Notes: generated by a model from the sequence alone, not told the origin. A stretch of 64,000 bases of DNA from Buchnera aphidicola (Periphyllus acericola) (GCF_964019855.1 NZ_OZ026466.1:1-64000), one strand, 5' to 3'; counted from the stretch's first letter, positions 30,668-41,000 are shown. Made by a program: numbers and translations.

Positions 30668-31112
30668 TTCTAATTAAAATTTATCTAAAATATTTGATGA
30701 GGAGATTCATTATTTAGTTTATTTTATGATTATAGAAATAAATTAAAATCTAAATTATTTTTAATTTCAGAAGAAGGAAATTAAATTTTAATTTATTATA
30801 GAATAGAAGAAAGAAATATAGGTTTAATAAATAAAATATATGAATTACAATATATTAATTTTGATATAGTAAAATTAAATAAAAAATTATTATTCATAGT
30901 AAATGAAAAAGATTTTTTATAATTTTTTCTGATGTTTAATAAATTATTAAAAATTATAAAAATATTTTTATTAAAAAATAATTCATTAAAAGTAAAAAAT
31001 TTTAAAACAACCAGAAATTAATATAGAAAAAAGAATTGTATTAATTATTAGAATAAATAAAAAAAATAAATTTTATATGTATACTAAAAAAAATTTGTCA
31101 TTATTTTTAATA
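30668..31112 (+). pseudogene. ribA: Decayed GTP cyclohydrolase II gene
   Basis: First committed enzyme of riboflavin synthesis, now dead. Reading forward one finds LIKIYLKYL, a frameshift near 30700, then GDSLFSLFYDYRNKLKSK (E. coli GDALFSLRCDCGFQLEAA), ISEEGN, a stop, and RIEERNIGLINKIYELQY (E. coli [20 protein letters not shown]). NKKLLFIVNEKDFL follows, then stops, and after another frameshift PEINIEKRIVLIIRINKKNK (E. coli AGINIVERVPLIVGRNPKNE). All three zinc-ligand cysteines are lost, and there are at least two in-frame stops and two frameshifts. A ribA gene lies near here in other Buchnera as I recall. Confidence 0.88.
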
Positions 31113-31171
31113 ATAAATTTTTTATTTTTATAAAAATAATTATTTATTTATAAACTTTAAAATAATTATAA

Positions 31172-31227
31172 ATTACTCACAATTATAATATTTTTTAAAA
31201 AAAAATAAATATATATTTGTGAGTAAT
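31172..31227 (-). terminator. Inverted repeat after the sppA stop
   Basis: ATTACTCACAA (31172-31182) and TTGTGAGTAAT (31217-31227) form a perfect 11-bp stem around a 34-base loop, 6 bp beyond the sppA stop codon. It is unusually GC-containing for its surroundings and probably ends the leftward sppA transcript, although the loop is long. Confidence 0.55.
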
Positions 31228-31232
31228 GAAAT

Positions 31233-33115
31233 TTATTTAATAAAATTTCTATTATTTAATGAGTATAAATATTCTTTATTTTCATTATTTATAATATATA
31301 TTAAATCTTTATTAAATTTAAAAGAATTAATATTTTTTTTAGAAAATAAAGGAAAATACATTTGAAATATATTAAAAAATCTTTTTTCTATAAATTTATT
31401 AGTTTTTAAAAAAAGAAAATTTGAAAGTATTGTATTTTTTTTTGTATATATAAATTTTATATGAAAATTTTTTAAATTAGTCATTTCTGAAGCTTTTTTT
31501 ATAGCGTCATCTAAATTTCCTAATTGATCTACTAAACCTATTTTTTTAGCTTGATATCCTGTCCAAATTTTTCCTTCAGCAATTTTTTCTATTTCTTCAA
31601 TACTTTTATGTCTAGATTTTGCTACAATTTCTAGAAATTTTTTGTAATTCATATTGATATGAAATTTTATAAATTTTTTTAATTCAGGAGAAATATCATG
31701 AAAAATATTGTTATCTCTAAAATTAGATATTGCAGTATTATCGTAATAAATTCCTAAAGATTTTAAAGATTTTTCTAAAGTATAAAAATAATTAAATATT
31801 CCTATAGATCCAGTAATTGTTGTTGGGCTTGATATAATATAATCTCCAGCGGTTGAAATCCAGTAACCTCCAGATGCTGTTGTTCCTCCCATTAATATAA
31901 TTAATGGTTTTTTAGATTTTTTAAAATTATTTAATGATTTTCTTATTTTTTCTGATTCAGCTAATGTTCCTCCAGGACTATTTATAAAAAATATTAAGGC
32001 CTTAATATTTTTATCTTTTTTTGCTGATTGAATTTTTGAAATTGTTGTTGAAATATTAATTGCATTTTCGTTATTTATATCGTTTAAAATTGATCCATCA
32101 TTTGTTATGATTCCAATTGATGGAAATTCATTTTTTTTATTATCATTTAATAATTTTAATTTGTATTCATATATGTTTATTAATTTATATCTTTTATTAT
32201 TTGTTAATTCCGAAAATTTTTTTCTTAAAATATTATTAATATTTTTATTAGATAAAACATAATCTACTAATCTATTATTTTTAGCATATTTTGTCATATC
32301 TTCATCAATATCTTTAAATTTAAATATTTTTTTATTTAAAAAAGGACAAATTTTTTCTATTTTAATTTTTCTATTTATTGAAATTTTTTTTAAATATTGT
32401 TTCCATAAAAAATGTATTATTTTTAAATTTTCTTTCTTTATTTCTTCAGATGGACCATTTCTTGTTATAGGTTCGACAGCAGATTTGTATTTTCCTGTTC
32501 TAAAAACATGAACATTAACATGTAATTTATCTAAAATATCTTTATAGTAAAAATTTTTTATTGAAATTCCATTAAAATCAATTGTTCCATGTTTTTTTAA
32601 AAAAATTAAATTTGAAAAACTAGCTAAATAATATTGTGCTTGTGAATAATTTTTACCAACAGAATAAATTGGTTTTCCTGATTTTTTGAATTTTTTTAAA
32701 CACTCTCCAAAATATTCTAAAGCAGGTTGGCTTCCTCCACCAAAATTTTCAAAATTTAATAGAATCGCTTTAATATTTTTATCTTCTTTTGCTTGTTTTA
32801 TTTTTTTGCATAATAGAAATAAAGAATTTTTTTTAATATTTATGTTGTGATTAAATATTTTTTTTAAAAAATTTCCTTCAATATTTTGTTCTGAATAATA
32901 TTTTTCTTTTAATGGTCCATTTAAATCAATTTTTAAAATTCCTATTTTAGGTTCTTCTACAATATTTTTTTTTTGAAATTTTGTATGAAGAAATAAAAAA
33001 ATTATGCAAATAAAAATAAAAAAAAAATTATATTAAAAAATGTTTTTTTTATAAAATTAATTATATTTAATGCGAGGATAATTAAATTTATAATTTTTTT
33101 TAAAATATTTTTCAT
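31233..33115 (-). pseudogene. sppA: Signal peptide peptidase (protease IV), near-intact, one frameshift in an A10 tract
   Basis: Membrane-anchored serine protease that degrades cleaved signal peptides; E. coli SppA has 618 aa. The only long ATG-initiated frame covers the C-terminal 354 aa (start 32297), but the same frame is open to about 33040 with no stop and no Met. That adds some 250 codons, including the catalytic Lys motif RTGKYKSAVEP; the nucleophile motif MGGTTASGGYWIS is in the C half. The natural start is the ATG at 33115-33113 (MKNILKKIINLIILAL), in a different frame. The two frames meet in an A10 run (33018-33027) within the membrane anchor; one more base restores a product of about 627 aa. 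Whether it is rescued by transcriptional slippage is unknown. Confidence 0.88.
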
Positions 33116-33243
33116 TAAAATTGCCTAATATTAAGTTTTTATAAAAATATAAATTTAGTAATAAAAATTTTTACTTATAATAGTATAAAACAAAAAAAAA
33201 AAAAATAAACATTATTTAATTAAAAATTTTTTATACTTTTTAA

Positions 33244-33654
33244 TCATTTTTTTTTAAAAATTTTTTTTGGTTGTCCATTTTCGTCTATTGCAACATAAAA
33301 AAAAGTACCTTTTGTAGATAAATATTTTTCTTTTATGGGTTTAGAATATAATCTTTTTACCCAAATTTCTATTTTTATTTTCATAGAACTACTTCCTTTT
33401 TTAATACATTTTCCATAACAATTTATAATATCTCCAATAGAAATAGATTTTAAAAAAGATATATTAGATTGAACTGTAACTACTCGACCCATTGCAATTT
33501 GTTTTGCTAGAATAGCACCTCCTATATCCATTTGAGACATAATCCATCCTCCAAAAATATCTCCATTTGCATTTGTATTATGAGGCATTGCTAAAGTTTT
33601 TAAGAGTAAATTTTTTTTATTTTTCACATTTAAATTCTTTATTGTTAATTGCAT
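33244..33654 (-). CDS. yciA: Acyl-CoA thioesterase YciA
   Basis: Hotdog-fold acyl-CoA thioesterase, 136 aa (E. coli 132). The core is nearly identical to E. coli: LAMPHNTNANGDIFGGWIMSQ, MDIGGAILAKQIA (catalytic Asp in the helix) and GRVVTVQ. AGGA precedes the ATG. It lies upstream of sppA on the same strand. Why a thioesterase of broad CoA esters is kept is not evident from the context. Confidence 0.95.
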   Translation of the reverse strand: MQLTIKNLNVKNKKNLLLKTLAMPHNTNANGDIFGGWIMSQMDIGGAILAKQIAMGRVVTVQSNISFLKSISIGDIINCYGKCIKKGSSSMKIKIEIWVKRLYSKPIKEKYLSTKGTFFYVAIDENGQPKKIFKKK

Positions 33655-34007
<353 letters not shown>

Positions 34008-34784
34008 TTATATTAATAATTTTATTTCATTTATAATTAATTTTAATAAATTTGAATTATTAGCTATTATTGCAATTTTATTATTATAATTACAACCTCC
34101 TTTATAATCACTAATTATTCCTCCTGATTCTTTTACTTGTAATATTCCAGAATAATAATTATTTATTTTAAAATTAAAGTCTAACATAAAATCGATTCTT
34201 CCATCTGATAAATATGATAAATCTAAAGGAATTAAACTTGTTGTTCTAAAAATAACACCTTTTTTAAACAAATTTTTTAAAATTTTTAAATATTTTTTTT
34301 TTTTATTTAAAAATATACTTTTTAATTTTAGAGAGAAATAACTTTTATTAAGAGAATTAAAAGATGAACATCTCATACGATATCCATTAACTTGAGCTCC
34401 ATTACCTTTTACTGCAGTAAATATTTCATTTCTAAATGGATCATAAATTACAGATATATTAAGAATTTTTTTAAAAAAAATTACAATAGATATACAAAAA
34501 TTTGGAAATTTTTTTAAGAAATTTTTTTTTCCATTAAATAAATTAATAATCCAAATTGGATTTTTAAAATTTTTAAATTTAATAGAATTATATTTTGTAA
34601 AAATATTATGTTGTGGATAAGAGTTTTTAATAATATTTATAATAATTTTACGAGTTTTATAAATTTCTTGAATAAATATTTTTTTTTTTTCAAAATCATT
34701 AAATATTTTTTTATCATAAAATTGTATAATATTATTACCTCCTTTTCTTGCTGCTCGAATTGCGATGTTTAAGATTGGATGCAT
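34008..34784 (-). CDS. suhB: SuhB, inositol-monophosphatase fold with all metal ligands lost
   Basis: In E. coli SuhB is both an inositol monophosphatase and a part of the rRNA antitermination complex with the Nus factors. The 258-aa protein aligns with E. coli SuhB (267) from MHPILNIAIRAARKGG to the end, with IYDPFRNEIFTAVKGNGAQVNGYR well kept. Every catalytic metal ligand is replaced: E67 by Lys (K64 here), D84 by Asn (N81), D87 by Asn (N84, in NLFNGKKNF), D212 by Asn (N209), and the D44 position by Tyr. The frame is open and has an AGGA ribosome binding site. I infer a non-enzymatic protein kept for antitermination. Confidence 0.93.
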   Translation of the reverse strand: MHPILNIAIRAARKGGNNIIQFYDKKIFNDFEKKKIFIQEIYKTRKIIINIIKNSYPQHNIFTKYNSIKFKNFKNPIWIINLFNGKKNFLKKFPNFCISIVIFFKKILNISVIYDPFRNEIFTAVKGNGAQVNGYRMRCSSFNSLNKSYFSLKLKSIFLNKKKKYLKILKNLFKKGVIFRTTSLIPLDLSYLSDGRIDFMLDFNFKINNYYSGILQVKESGGIISDYKGGCNYNNKIAIIANNSNLLKLIINEIKLLI

Positions 34785-34968
34785 TTATTTTTCCTATAAA
34801 GTTTTATTATTTATTAAAAAATTTTTATATATTATCATTTTAATATAATTGAATTAAAATGATTATTTCATATTTTAAAAAATATTTTTTATAAAATTTT
34901 TGTGTTATTTAATATATAAAAAATTTTTATCTATTTTTTTAAATTTTTTCTAGCAACAAATTAATTTT

Positions 34969-34975
34969 AAAGGAG
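34969..34975 (+). promoter_or_regulatory. Ribosome binding site of hisS with GTG start
   Basis: AAAGGAG lies 9 bases before GTG at 34985. The full Shine-Dalgarno supports the rare GTG start; the next residues IKKIISIRGMHD match the HisRS N-terminus. Confidence 0.75.
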
Positions 34976-34984
34976 AATTTTTTA

Positions 34985-36289
34985 GTGATAAAAAAAATAA
35001 TTTCTATTCGAGGAATGCATGATTATCTTCCATATGAGTTAAAAATTTGGCAAAAAACTGAAAAAATTTTAAAAAAAATTTTTAAAAATTATGGATATTA
35101 TGAAATTAGATTACCTATTTTAGAAAGAACTGAATTATTTAATCGATCTATTGGTAATGTAACAGATATTATTGAAAAAGAAATGTATACTTTTTATGAT
35201 AAAAGTAAAAAAAATATAACATTAAGACCAGAAGCTACTGCAAGTTGTTCAAGAGCTTATATTGAAAATAATCTTGAAAAAAATATTCAACAAAGATTTT
35301 GGTATTATGGACCTATGTTTCGTTATGAAAGACCACAAAAAGGAAGATATAGACAATTTTATCAATTTGGTTGTGAAGTATATGGTTTAAATACAAAAGA
35401 AATAGAATTAGAATTAATTATTTTATTAAATCGTTGTTGGAAATCTTTAAAAATAGATAAAAAAATTTTTTTAGAAATAAATTCGATTGGAACTATTCAA
35501 TCTAGAGAAAAATATAAAATTGATTTAGTTAAATTTTTAATTTCTAATAAAAAAAAATTGGATAAAGAATCTAAAATTAAATTATATAAGAATCCATTAA
35601 GAATTTTAGATACTAAAAATAAATTAACTCAAAAATTATTAATTAATTCTCCAAATTTATTAGATTATCTTGATAATAATTCTAAAAATTATTTTAAAAA
35701 ATTATGTAAATCTTTAAATAAATTTAAAATTCCATATAAAATTAATAATAATTTAGTTAGAGGATTAGATTATTATAACGATATAGTTTTTGAATGGAAA
35801 TCTAATAATAAAAAATTTAGTTCTCAAAATACAATATGTGCTGGAGGACGTTATGATAATTTAATTAAAACTTTAGGAGGAAATTCTTCAGTACCTGCGT
35901 TAGGTTTTGCTATTGGTATGGAAAGATTAATATATATAATTAATAATGAAAAATCATTTTTTATAAAAAATTTAGAAACGGATATTTATATTATTTCTAA
36001 TTTAAATAAAAAAAGTATATATCATATTAAATTTGCTGAAAATATAAGAAATATATTTAATAATTTACGTATTGTTCAAGATTTTAATGTTGGATCTATA
36101 AAAAAAAAGATAACTAGATCAAAAAAATTTAATTCTAAAGTAACTATTATAATAAGCTATTCTCAAAAAAATAAAAAAATTTTTCAAATAAAATATTTTA
36201 ATTCTTCTATAATTAAAGTTCTTGATTTCGATAAAATAGTTAAGGAATTACAAAATTATTTTAATAAATTATATGGAAAATTTATATAA
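34985..36289 (+). CDS. hisS: Histidyl-tRNA synthetase
   Basis: Class II synthetase, 434 aa (E. coli 424), with a GTG start. Motif 1 is ILERTELFNRSIG, motif 2 is FWYYGPMFRYERPQKGRYRQFYQFG, the histidine-specific motifs are LVRGLDYYNDIVFEW and CAGGRYDNLI, and motif 3 is ALGFAIGMERL. The anticodon-binding domain is complete. It runs toward glyA 54 bp downstream on the same strand. Confidence 0.97.
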   Translation: MIKKIISIRGMHDYLPYELKIWQKTEKILKKIFKNYGYYEIRLPILERTELFNRSIGNVTDIIEKEMYTFYDKSKKNITLRPEATASCSRAYIENNLEKNIQQRFWYYGPMFRYERPQKGRYRQFYQFGCEVYGLNTKEIELELIILLNRCWKSLKIDKKIFLEINSIGTIQSREKYKIDLVKFLISNKKKLDKESKIKLYKNPLRILDTKNKLTQKLLINSPNLLDYLDNNSKNYFKKLCKSLNKFKIPYKINNNLVRGLDYYNDIVFEWKSNNKKFSSQNTICAGGRYDNLIKTLGGNSSVPALGFAIGMERLIYIINNEKSFFIKNLETDIYIISNLNKKSIYHIKFAENIRNIFNNLRIVQDFNVGSIKKKITRSKKFNSKVTIIISYSQKNKKIFQIKYFNSSIIKVLDFDKIVKELQNYFNKLYGKFI

Positions 36290-36343
36290 TTTAAATGTTT
36301 AAATTAATTAAATTTTTTTATTTTTTGATATTGGAGAAAATTC

Positions 36344-37594
36344 ATGTTTTTAAAAAATATATACAAAAAATCAGATTTAAAATTATGGAATTATATAAAA
36401 AAAGAAAAAAATAGACAAAACAAAAATATTACTTTAATTGCTTCAGAAAATTATGCTAGTGTTGAAGTAATGAGAGCTCAAGGTTCAATTTTAACTAATA
36501 AATATGCAGAAGGATATCCTAAAAAAAGATATTATGGAGGTTGTAAATATGTTGATAAAATAGAAAATTTAGCTATAAATAGAGCAAAAATTTTGTTTAA
36601 TTCAGATTTTGCAAATGTTCAACCTCATTCTGGTTCACAAGCTAATTTTTCTGTTTATAATGCTCTTTTAAATCCAGGTGATAAGATTTTAGGAATGAAT
36701 TTATGTGATGGAGGGCATTTAACACATGGTTCAAAAGTAAATTTTTCTGGTAAATTATATCAATCTATTTCATACAAATTAGATTCTTATGGAAATATTA
36801 ATTATCACCAAATTAAAAATCTTGCAGAAAAACATTTACCTAAAATAATCATAGGAGGATTTTCATCATATTCTGGTTTATGTAATTGGAAAAAAATGAG
36901 AAAAATTGCTGATTCAATTAACGCATATTTAGTAGTAGATATTTCACATATAGCTGGATTAATTGTTTCTGGTTTATATTCTAGTCCAATAAATTACGCA
37001 CATGTAGTGACAACTACTACACATAAAACTCTTTCAGGTCCTCGTGGAGGATTAATTTTATCTAATACAAAAGATCAGAAATTGTACGATTTATTAAATA
37101 AATCTGTTTTTCCAGGTTCACAAGGTGGTCCATTAATTCATATAATTGCAGCTAAAGCAATTGCTTTTAAAGAAGCTATGAGTAAAAATTTTTTAAAATA
37201 TCAAAAACAAATATTAAAAAATTCAAAAATCATGTCAAAATATTTTATGAAAAAAAAATTTAAAATAGTTTCAAATGGAACATTTAATCATCTATTTGTA
37301 ATAGATTTAACAAATAAAAATATTTCTGGAAAAAATGCTGAATATTTTTTAAATAAATCTAATATTATAGTTAATAAAAATACAATTCCAAATGATTTAA
37401 AAAGTTCTTTTATTACTTCTGGTATTCGTATTGGGACACCAGCAATTACTCGTAGAGGTTTTAAAGAATTAGAATCAGAAAAAGTAGCATATTGGATTAC
37501 ACATTTAATTAACAATTTTAATAATTATAATATAATTTCAAATATTAAAAAAAAAGTTTTAAAAATATGTTCTAAATATCCAGTACATTTTTAA
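36344..37594 (+). CDS. glyA: Serine hydroxymethyltransferase
   Basis: PLP enzyme that interconverts serine and glycine and supplies one-carbon units, 416 aa (E. coli 417). The PLP-lysine motif is [17 protein letters not shown], preceded by [21 protein letters not shown] is also intact. GGAG precedes the ATG. Serine made by the SerC pathway (gene at 55984-57078) is its substrate. In other Buchnera and in E. coli-like order, biotin genes lie before pgl; here only 113 bp separate glyA from pgl. Confidence 0.97.
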   Translation: MFLKNIYKKSDLKLWNYIKKEKNRQNKNITLIASENYASVEVMRAQGSILTNKYAEGYPKKRYYGGCKYVDKIENLAINRAKILFNSDFANVQPHSGSQANFSVYNALLNPGDKILGMNLCDGGHLTHGSKVNFSGKLYQSISYKLDSYGNINYHQIKNLAEKHLPKIIIGGFSSYSGLCNWKKMRKIADSINAYLVVDISHIAGLIVSGLYSSPINYAHVVTTTTHKTLSGPRGGLILSNTKDQKLYDLLNKSVFPGSQGGPLIHIIAAKAIAFKEAMSKNFLKYQKQILKNSKIMSKYFMKKKFKIVSNGTFNHLFVIDLTNKNISGKNAEYFLNKSNIIVNKNTIPNDLKSSFITSGIRIGTPAITRRGFKELESEKVAYWITHLINNFNNYNIISNIKKKVLKICSKYPVHF

Positions 37595-37707
37595 TATAAA
37601 AAATACTATTTTTTTTTTTTTTAATTTTTTTTTTTTTAAATATAATTTATTAATGTTTTTAAAAAATTTGTTATATAAAAAAAAAAAATAAAATTATTTT
37701 AAAATAT

Positions 37708-38712
37708 TTATATTAATTTTAATATTTCAATCCATAAAGGTTCTTTTATAGTTGAAAATTTTTTTATTTTTTTTAAAAATCCATTTCTTTTATTTATAAA
37801 ATAAATAGTTACAGAATTTGATTTTTCACCACAAACCATTAAATATCTTCCTTTTTTATCTATTTTAAAACTTCTTGGTTGTTTTTCTGTTTTATAAACT
37901 TTAATTAATTTTATTTTTCCTGTTTTTTTTTTTACTTTAAATAAAGATATAGAATTATTAATTCTTTCTGATGCATATAAAAAATTACCACATCGAGAAA
38001 AATGAATGTCTGCTGCCCATTTTTTATTTAATTTTTTTTTTATAATTTTTTTTGTTTGGATTTTTTTTATTTTTTTCTTATTTAAAATATCTTGAATTTT
38101 CCATACTGAAATACTATTTTTTAATTCATTAATTACATATAAATATTTTTTTTTTCGATCAATTGTAACATGACGAGGACCGCATTTATTAGAACATTGA
38201 ATTTTCTTAATTTTTTTATTGAACAATTTTTTTATATTTTTAATACTATAGATAAAAATTTTATCTGATAAAAGAGAAGTAAAAAATAAAATTTTGTTTT
38301 TTTCATCTATAACAGAGCAATGGCAACCTGATATATTACTTTTTGTTTTAAATACTTTACTTGGAATACTATGTTTATTTAAAAGATGACAACTTATTGA
38401 ATTACCTCCATATGAACTATTAAATAAATATTTTTTTTTTTTATCAATAGAAAAATGATTAGGATTTCCTATTGTTTTTATTTCTGTAATTTTTTTTAAA
38501 ATTCCATTTTTTTTAATTTTATATGTTATAATTCTTGAAGGTTTTCTAACTCCAGCATATAAAATATTTTTTTTTTTTATTATTTTTAAAGGTTGAACTT
38601 CTCCGTTTGTATAAATTTCTTGTATTTTTTTTATAAAATTTGGTGTTTTAAATTTAAATACTTCAATTATATGTTTTTTGGGTATTGAAATATAGATAAT
38701 GTATTTTTTCAT
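37708..38712 (-). CDS. pgl: 6-phosphogluconolactonase
   Basis: Beta-propeller lactonase of the oxidative pentose phosphate pathway (formerly ybhE), 334 aa (E. coli 331). Repeated propeller blades are visible as motifs such as GNPHFSIDKKKKYLFNSSYGGNSIS, GCHCSVID, CGPRHVTIDRKKKYLYVINE and QPRSFKIDKKGRYLM. The start gives MKKYIIYIS, like the E. coli N-terminus. It is separated from mfd by 87 bp. Confidence 0.95.
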   Translation of the reverse strand: MKKYIIYISIPKKHIIEVFKFKTPNFIKKIQEIYTNGEVQPLKIIKKKNILYAGVRKPSRIITYKIKKNGILKKITEIKTIGNPNHFSIDKKKKYLFNSSYGGNSISCHLLNKHSIPSKVFKTKSNISGCHCSVIDEKNKILFFTSLLSDKIFIYSIKNIKKLFNKKIKKIQCSNKCGPRHVTIDRKKKYLYVINELKNSISVWKIQDILNKKKIKKIQTKKIIKKKLNKKWAADIHFSRCGNFLYASERINNSISLFKVKKKTGKIKLIKVYKTEKQPRSFKIDKKGRYLMVCGEKSNSVTIYFINKRNGFLKKIKKFSTIKEPLWIEILKLI

Positions 38713-38799
38713 TTTAGTTATTTTTATTTTTGAAAAAAATTTATTTTTTAATATGATTTATTTAGTTTTTTTAAAATTAATAAATTTTAGATGTTTTTA

Positions 38800-40857
38800 T
38801 TATTGTTTTTTTTTTAATTTTAATAAAAATTTTTTTATCCATCTTATTTTATTTTTATTTTTTGAAAATGATTTTTTAAAAATTAATGTATTTTTATCTT
38901 TTATTTTCCATGTTTTATATTTTTTTTTTAAAAATTTTGTTAACCATATAATATTTATATTATTTGGATAAAAAAATTTTATAATTCCACCTGATTTATT
39001 TAATTCTATTTTCTTTATTTTTATTTTTTTAGATAATATTTTAATTTCTGTAATAGAAATTAAATTTTTTGCTAATTTTGGAAGTTTTCCATATAAATTT
39101 TCAATTTTTTTTTTAATTTTTTTTAGTTTTAAAATACTATTTAAAGAAGCAATTTTTATATATAAATATAATCTAGATTTTATATCAGATATATAATTTT
39201 CTGGAAATAAATGAGGTAGATTTAATTCAATTTCTATGTTTTGATTTAATAAATTTTTTGTTGATATTTTTTTAGAATGTTTAATATTTTTAATAGCATT
39301 TTTTAATAGTTTAACATATAATGGTAAACCTATGTTTTTTATATGACCACTTTGTTTTTCTCCTAAAATTTCTCCTACACCTCTAATTTTTAAATCATTT
39401 GTTGCTAAAGAAAATCCTGCTTTAAAATCTTGAATAGAAGATATAGATTTTAATCTTTTTTTAGAATTTTTTGTAATTTTTTTTATGTCTGAAACTAATA
39501 ACCAAGCATATGCTTGATAATGAGATCTTCCAACTCTACCTCTTAATTGATGTAATTGAGATAAACCAAAATGATCTGCATGTTCAATAATAATTGTATT
39601 TGCTAAAGGAATATCTAATCCTGTTTCTATAATAGTTGTACATAATAATATATTAAATTTATTTTGATAAAAATTCTTTATTACTTTTTTAAGTTTATTT
39701 TTGTTCATTTGTCCATGTCCAATTTGAAATTTTCCTTCTGGAACTAATTTATTTAAATATTTTAATTTATTTTTAATTTTTTGGACTTTATTATAAACGT
39801 AATAAACTTGTCCTCCTCTTTTTATTTCTTTTAAAATTGCTTGTCTAATAATTTTATTTTTTTTATTTCGAACGAAAGTTTTGACTAATAATTTTTTATC
39901 AGGAGGAGTGTTTATAATGGATAAATCTCTCATTCCTAAAATTGACATATTTAGTGTTCGTGGAATTGGAGTAGCTGTTAATGTTAATATATCAATATTA
40001 TAAAATATTTTTTTTATAGATTCTTTATGATGAACTCCAAATCTATGTTCTTCATCTATAATTAATAAACCTAAATTATTCCATTTTAAATTTTTTAACA
40101 ATATTTTATGTGTTCCTATAATAATATTTAAATTTCCATTTTTTATTTTTTTTAAAATTTTTTTTTGTTCTGTTAGTGTATTAAATCTAGATAACATATT
40201 TATTGAAATAGAATATTTAGAAAATCTTTGAGTAAAATTATTATAATGTTGTTGTGCTAATAATGTAGTAGGAACTAAAATAGCTACTTGTTTTTTATTA
40301 CAACTAGCTATAAAAGCTGCTCTCATAGCTACTTCTGTTTTTCCAAAACCTACATCTCCACAGACTAAACGATCCATTGGTTTTGAAGAAAACATGTCAT
40401 TTAAAACAGAATTTATTACTTTAGATTGATCTGGTGTAGTTTTAAAAGGAAAATTTTTACAAAATTTTAAATATTTTTTTGAATATTGTTTAAATGCAAA
40501 TCCTTTTTTAGAAATGCGATTTGAATATATTTTAAATAATGTTTTTGCTGTATTAAATATTTTTTTTGAAATCTTTTTAATTTCTTTTTTCCAATTTTTG
40601 TTACCTAATTTATTTAAACGAACATTTTTATTTTCTATTTTATTATATTTACTTATTAAATTTAATGAAGATATTGGAACATATAATTTATCATTATCTG
40701 CATATAAAATTATTAAGTATTCACATTTTATTCCTTCTGTTTTTATTGTGATTAATCCTTTATATATCCCTATTCCATATTGAATATGGATTACATATTG
40801 ATTAATATTTATATTAAGTAAATCTTCATTAAATAATTTTATATAAGTTTTTTTCAT
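38800..40857 (-). CDS. mfd: Transcription-repair coupling factor, truncated (no UvrA-binding module)
   Basis: ATP-driven translocase that dislodges stalled RNA polymerase. It is about 685 aa from the ATG, against 1148 in E. coli. It begins at the RNA-polymerase-interacting domain (YVIHIQYGIGIYKGLI), then has helicase motifs GDVGFGKTEVAMRAAF, DEEHRFGV, LTATPIPRTL and QLHQLRGRVGRS, and the C-terminal TRCF domain (NLPHLFPENYISDIKSRL). The first about 460 residues, the UvrB-like UvrA-binding part, are absent. An in-frame TTG 18 bases upstream (40875) is an alternative start; no Shine-Dalgarno favours either. The remnant could still act on RNA polymerase. Confidence 0.93.
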   Translation of the reverse strand: MKKTYIKLFNEDLLNININQYVIHIQYGIGIYKGLITIKTEGIKCEYLIILYADNDKLYVPISSLNLISKYNKIENKNVRLNKLGNKNWKKEIKKISKKIFNTAKTLFKIYSNRISKKGFAFKQYSKKYLKFCKNFPFKTTPDQSKVINSVLNDMFSSKPMDRLVCGDVGFGKTEVAMRAAFIASCNKKQVAILVPTTLLAQQHYNNFTQRFSKYSISINMLSRFNTLTEQKKILKKIKNGNLNIIIGTHKILLKNLKWNNLGLLIIDEEHRFGVHHKESIKKIFYNIDILTLTATPIPRTLNMSILGMRDLSIINTPPDKKLLVKTFVRNKKNKIIRQAILKEIKRGGQVYYVYNKVQKIKNKLKYLNKLVPEGKFQIGHGQMNKNKLKKVIKNFYQNKFNILLCTTIIETGLDIPLANTIIIEHADHFGLSQLHQLRGRVGRSHYQAYAWLLVSDIKKITKNSKKRLKSISSIQDFKAGFSLATNDLKIRGVGEILGEKQSGHIKNIGLPLYVKLLKNAIKNIKHSKKISTKNLLNQNIEIELNLPHLFPENYISDIKSRLYLYIKIASLNSILKLKKIKKKIENLYGKLPKLAKNLISITEIKILSKKIKIKKIELNKSGGIIKFFYPNNINIIWLTKFLKKKYKTWKIKDKNTLIFKKSFSKNKNKIRWIKKFLLKLKKKQ

Positions 40858-41000
40858 AAAATTGAGAACAAACAAAAGTTAAACTGAATTTATCTATTTT
40901 TTTTTAAAATATATTTATATAATAATTATTGATCATAATATATAAAAAATTTTTTCTTAAATATATATTATAAAAATTTAAAATATAAATTCTTATTTGA

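Noticed and set aside
31233-32297. A 354-aa SppA starting at the methionine at 32297
   Set aside because: Homology continues upstream in the same frame for about 250 codons, so this methionine is internal.
38699-38971. Hydrophobic 90-codon frame on the plus strand
   Set aside because: It is antisense to the mfd 3' end and the mfd-pgl spacer; the hydrophobicity comes from antisense lysine codons (TTT, TTC).
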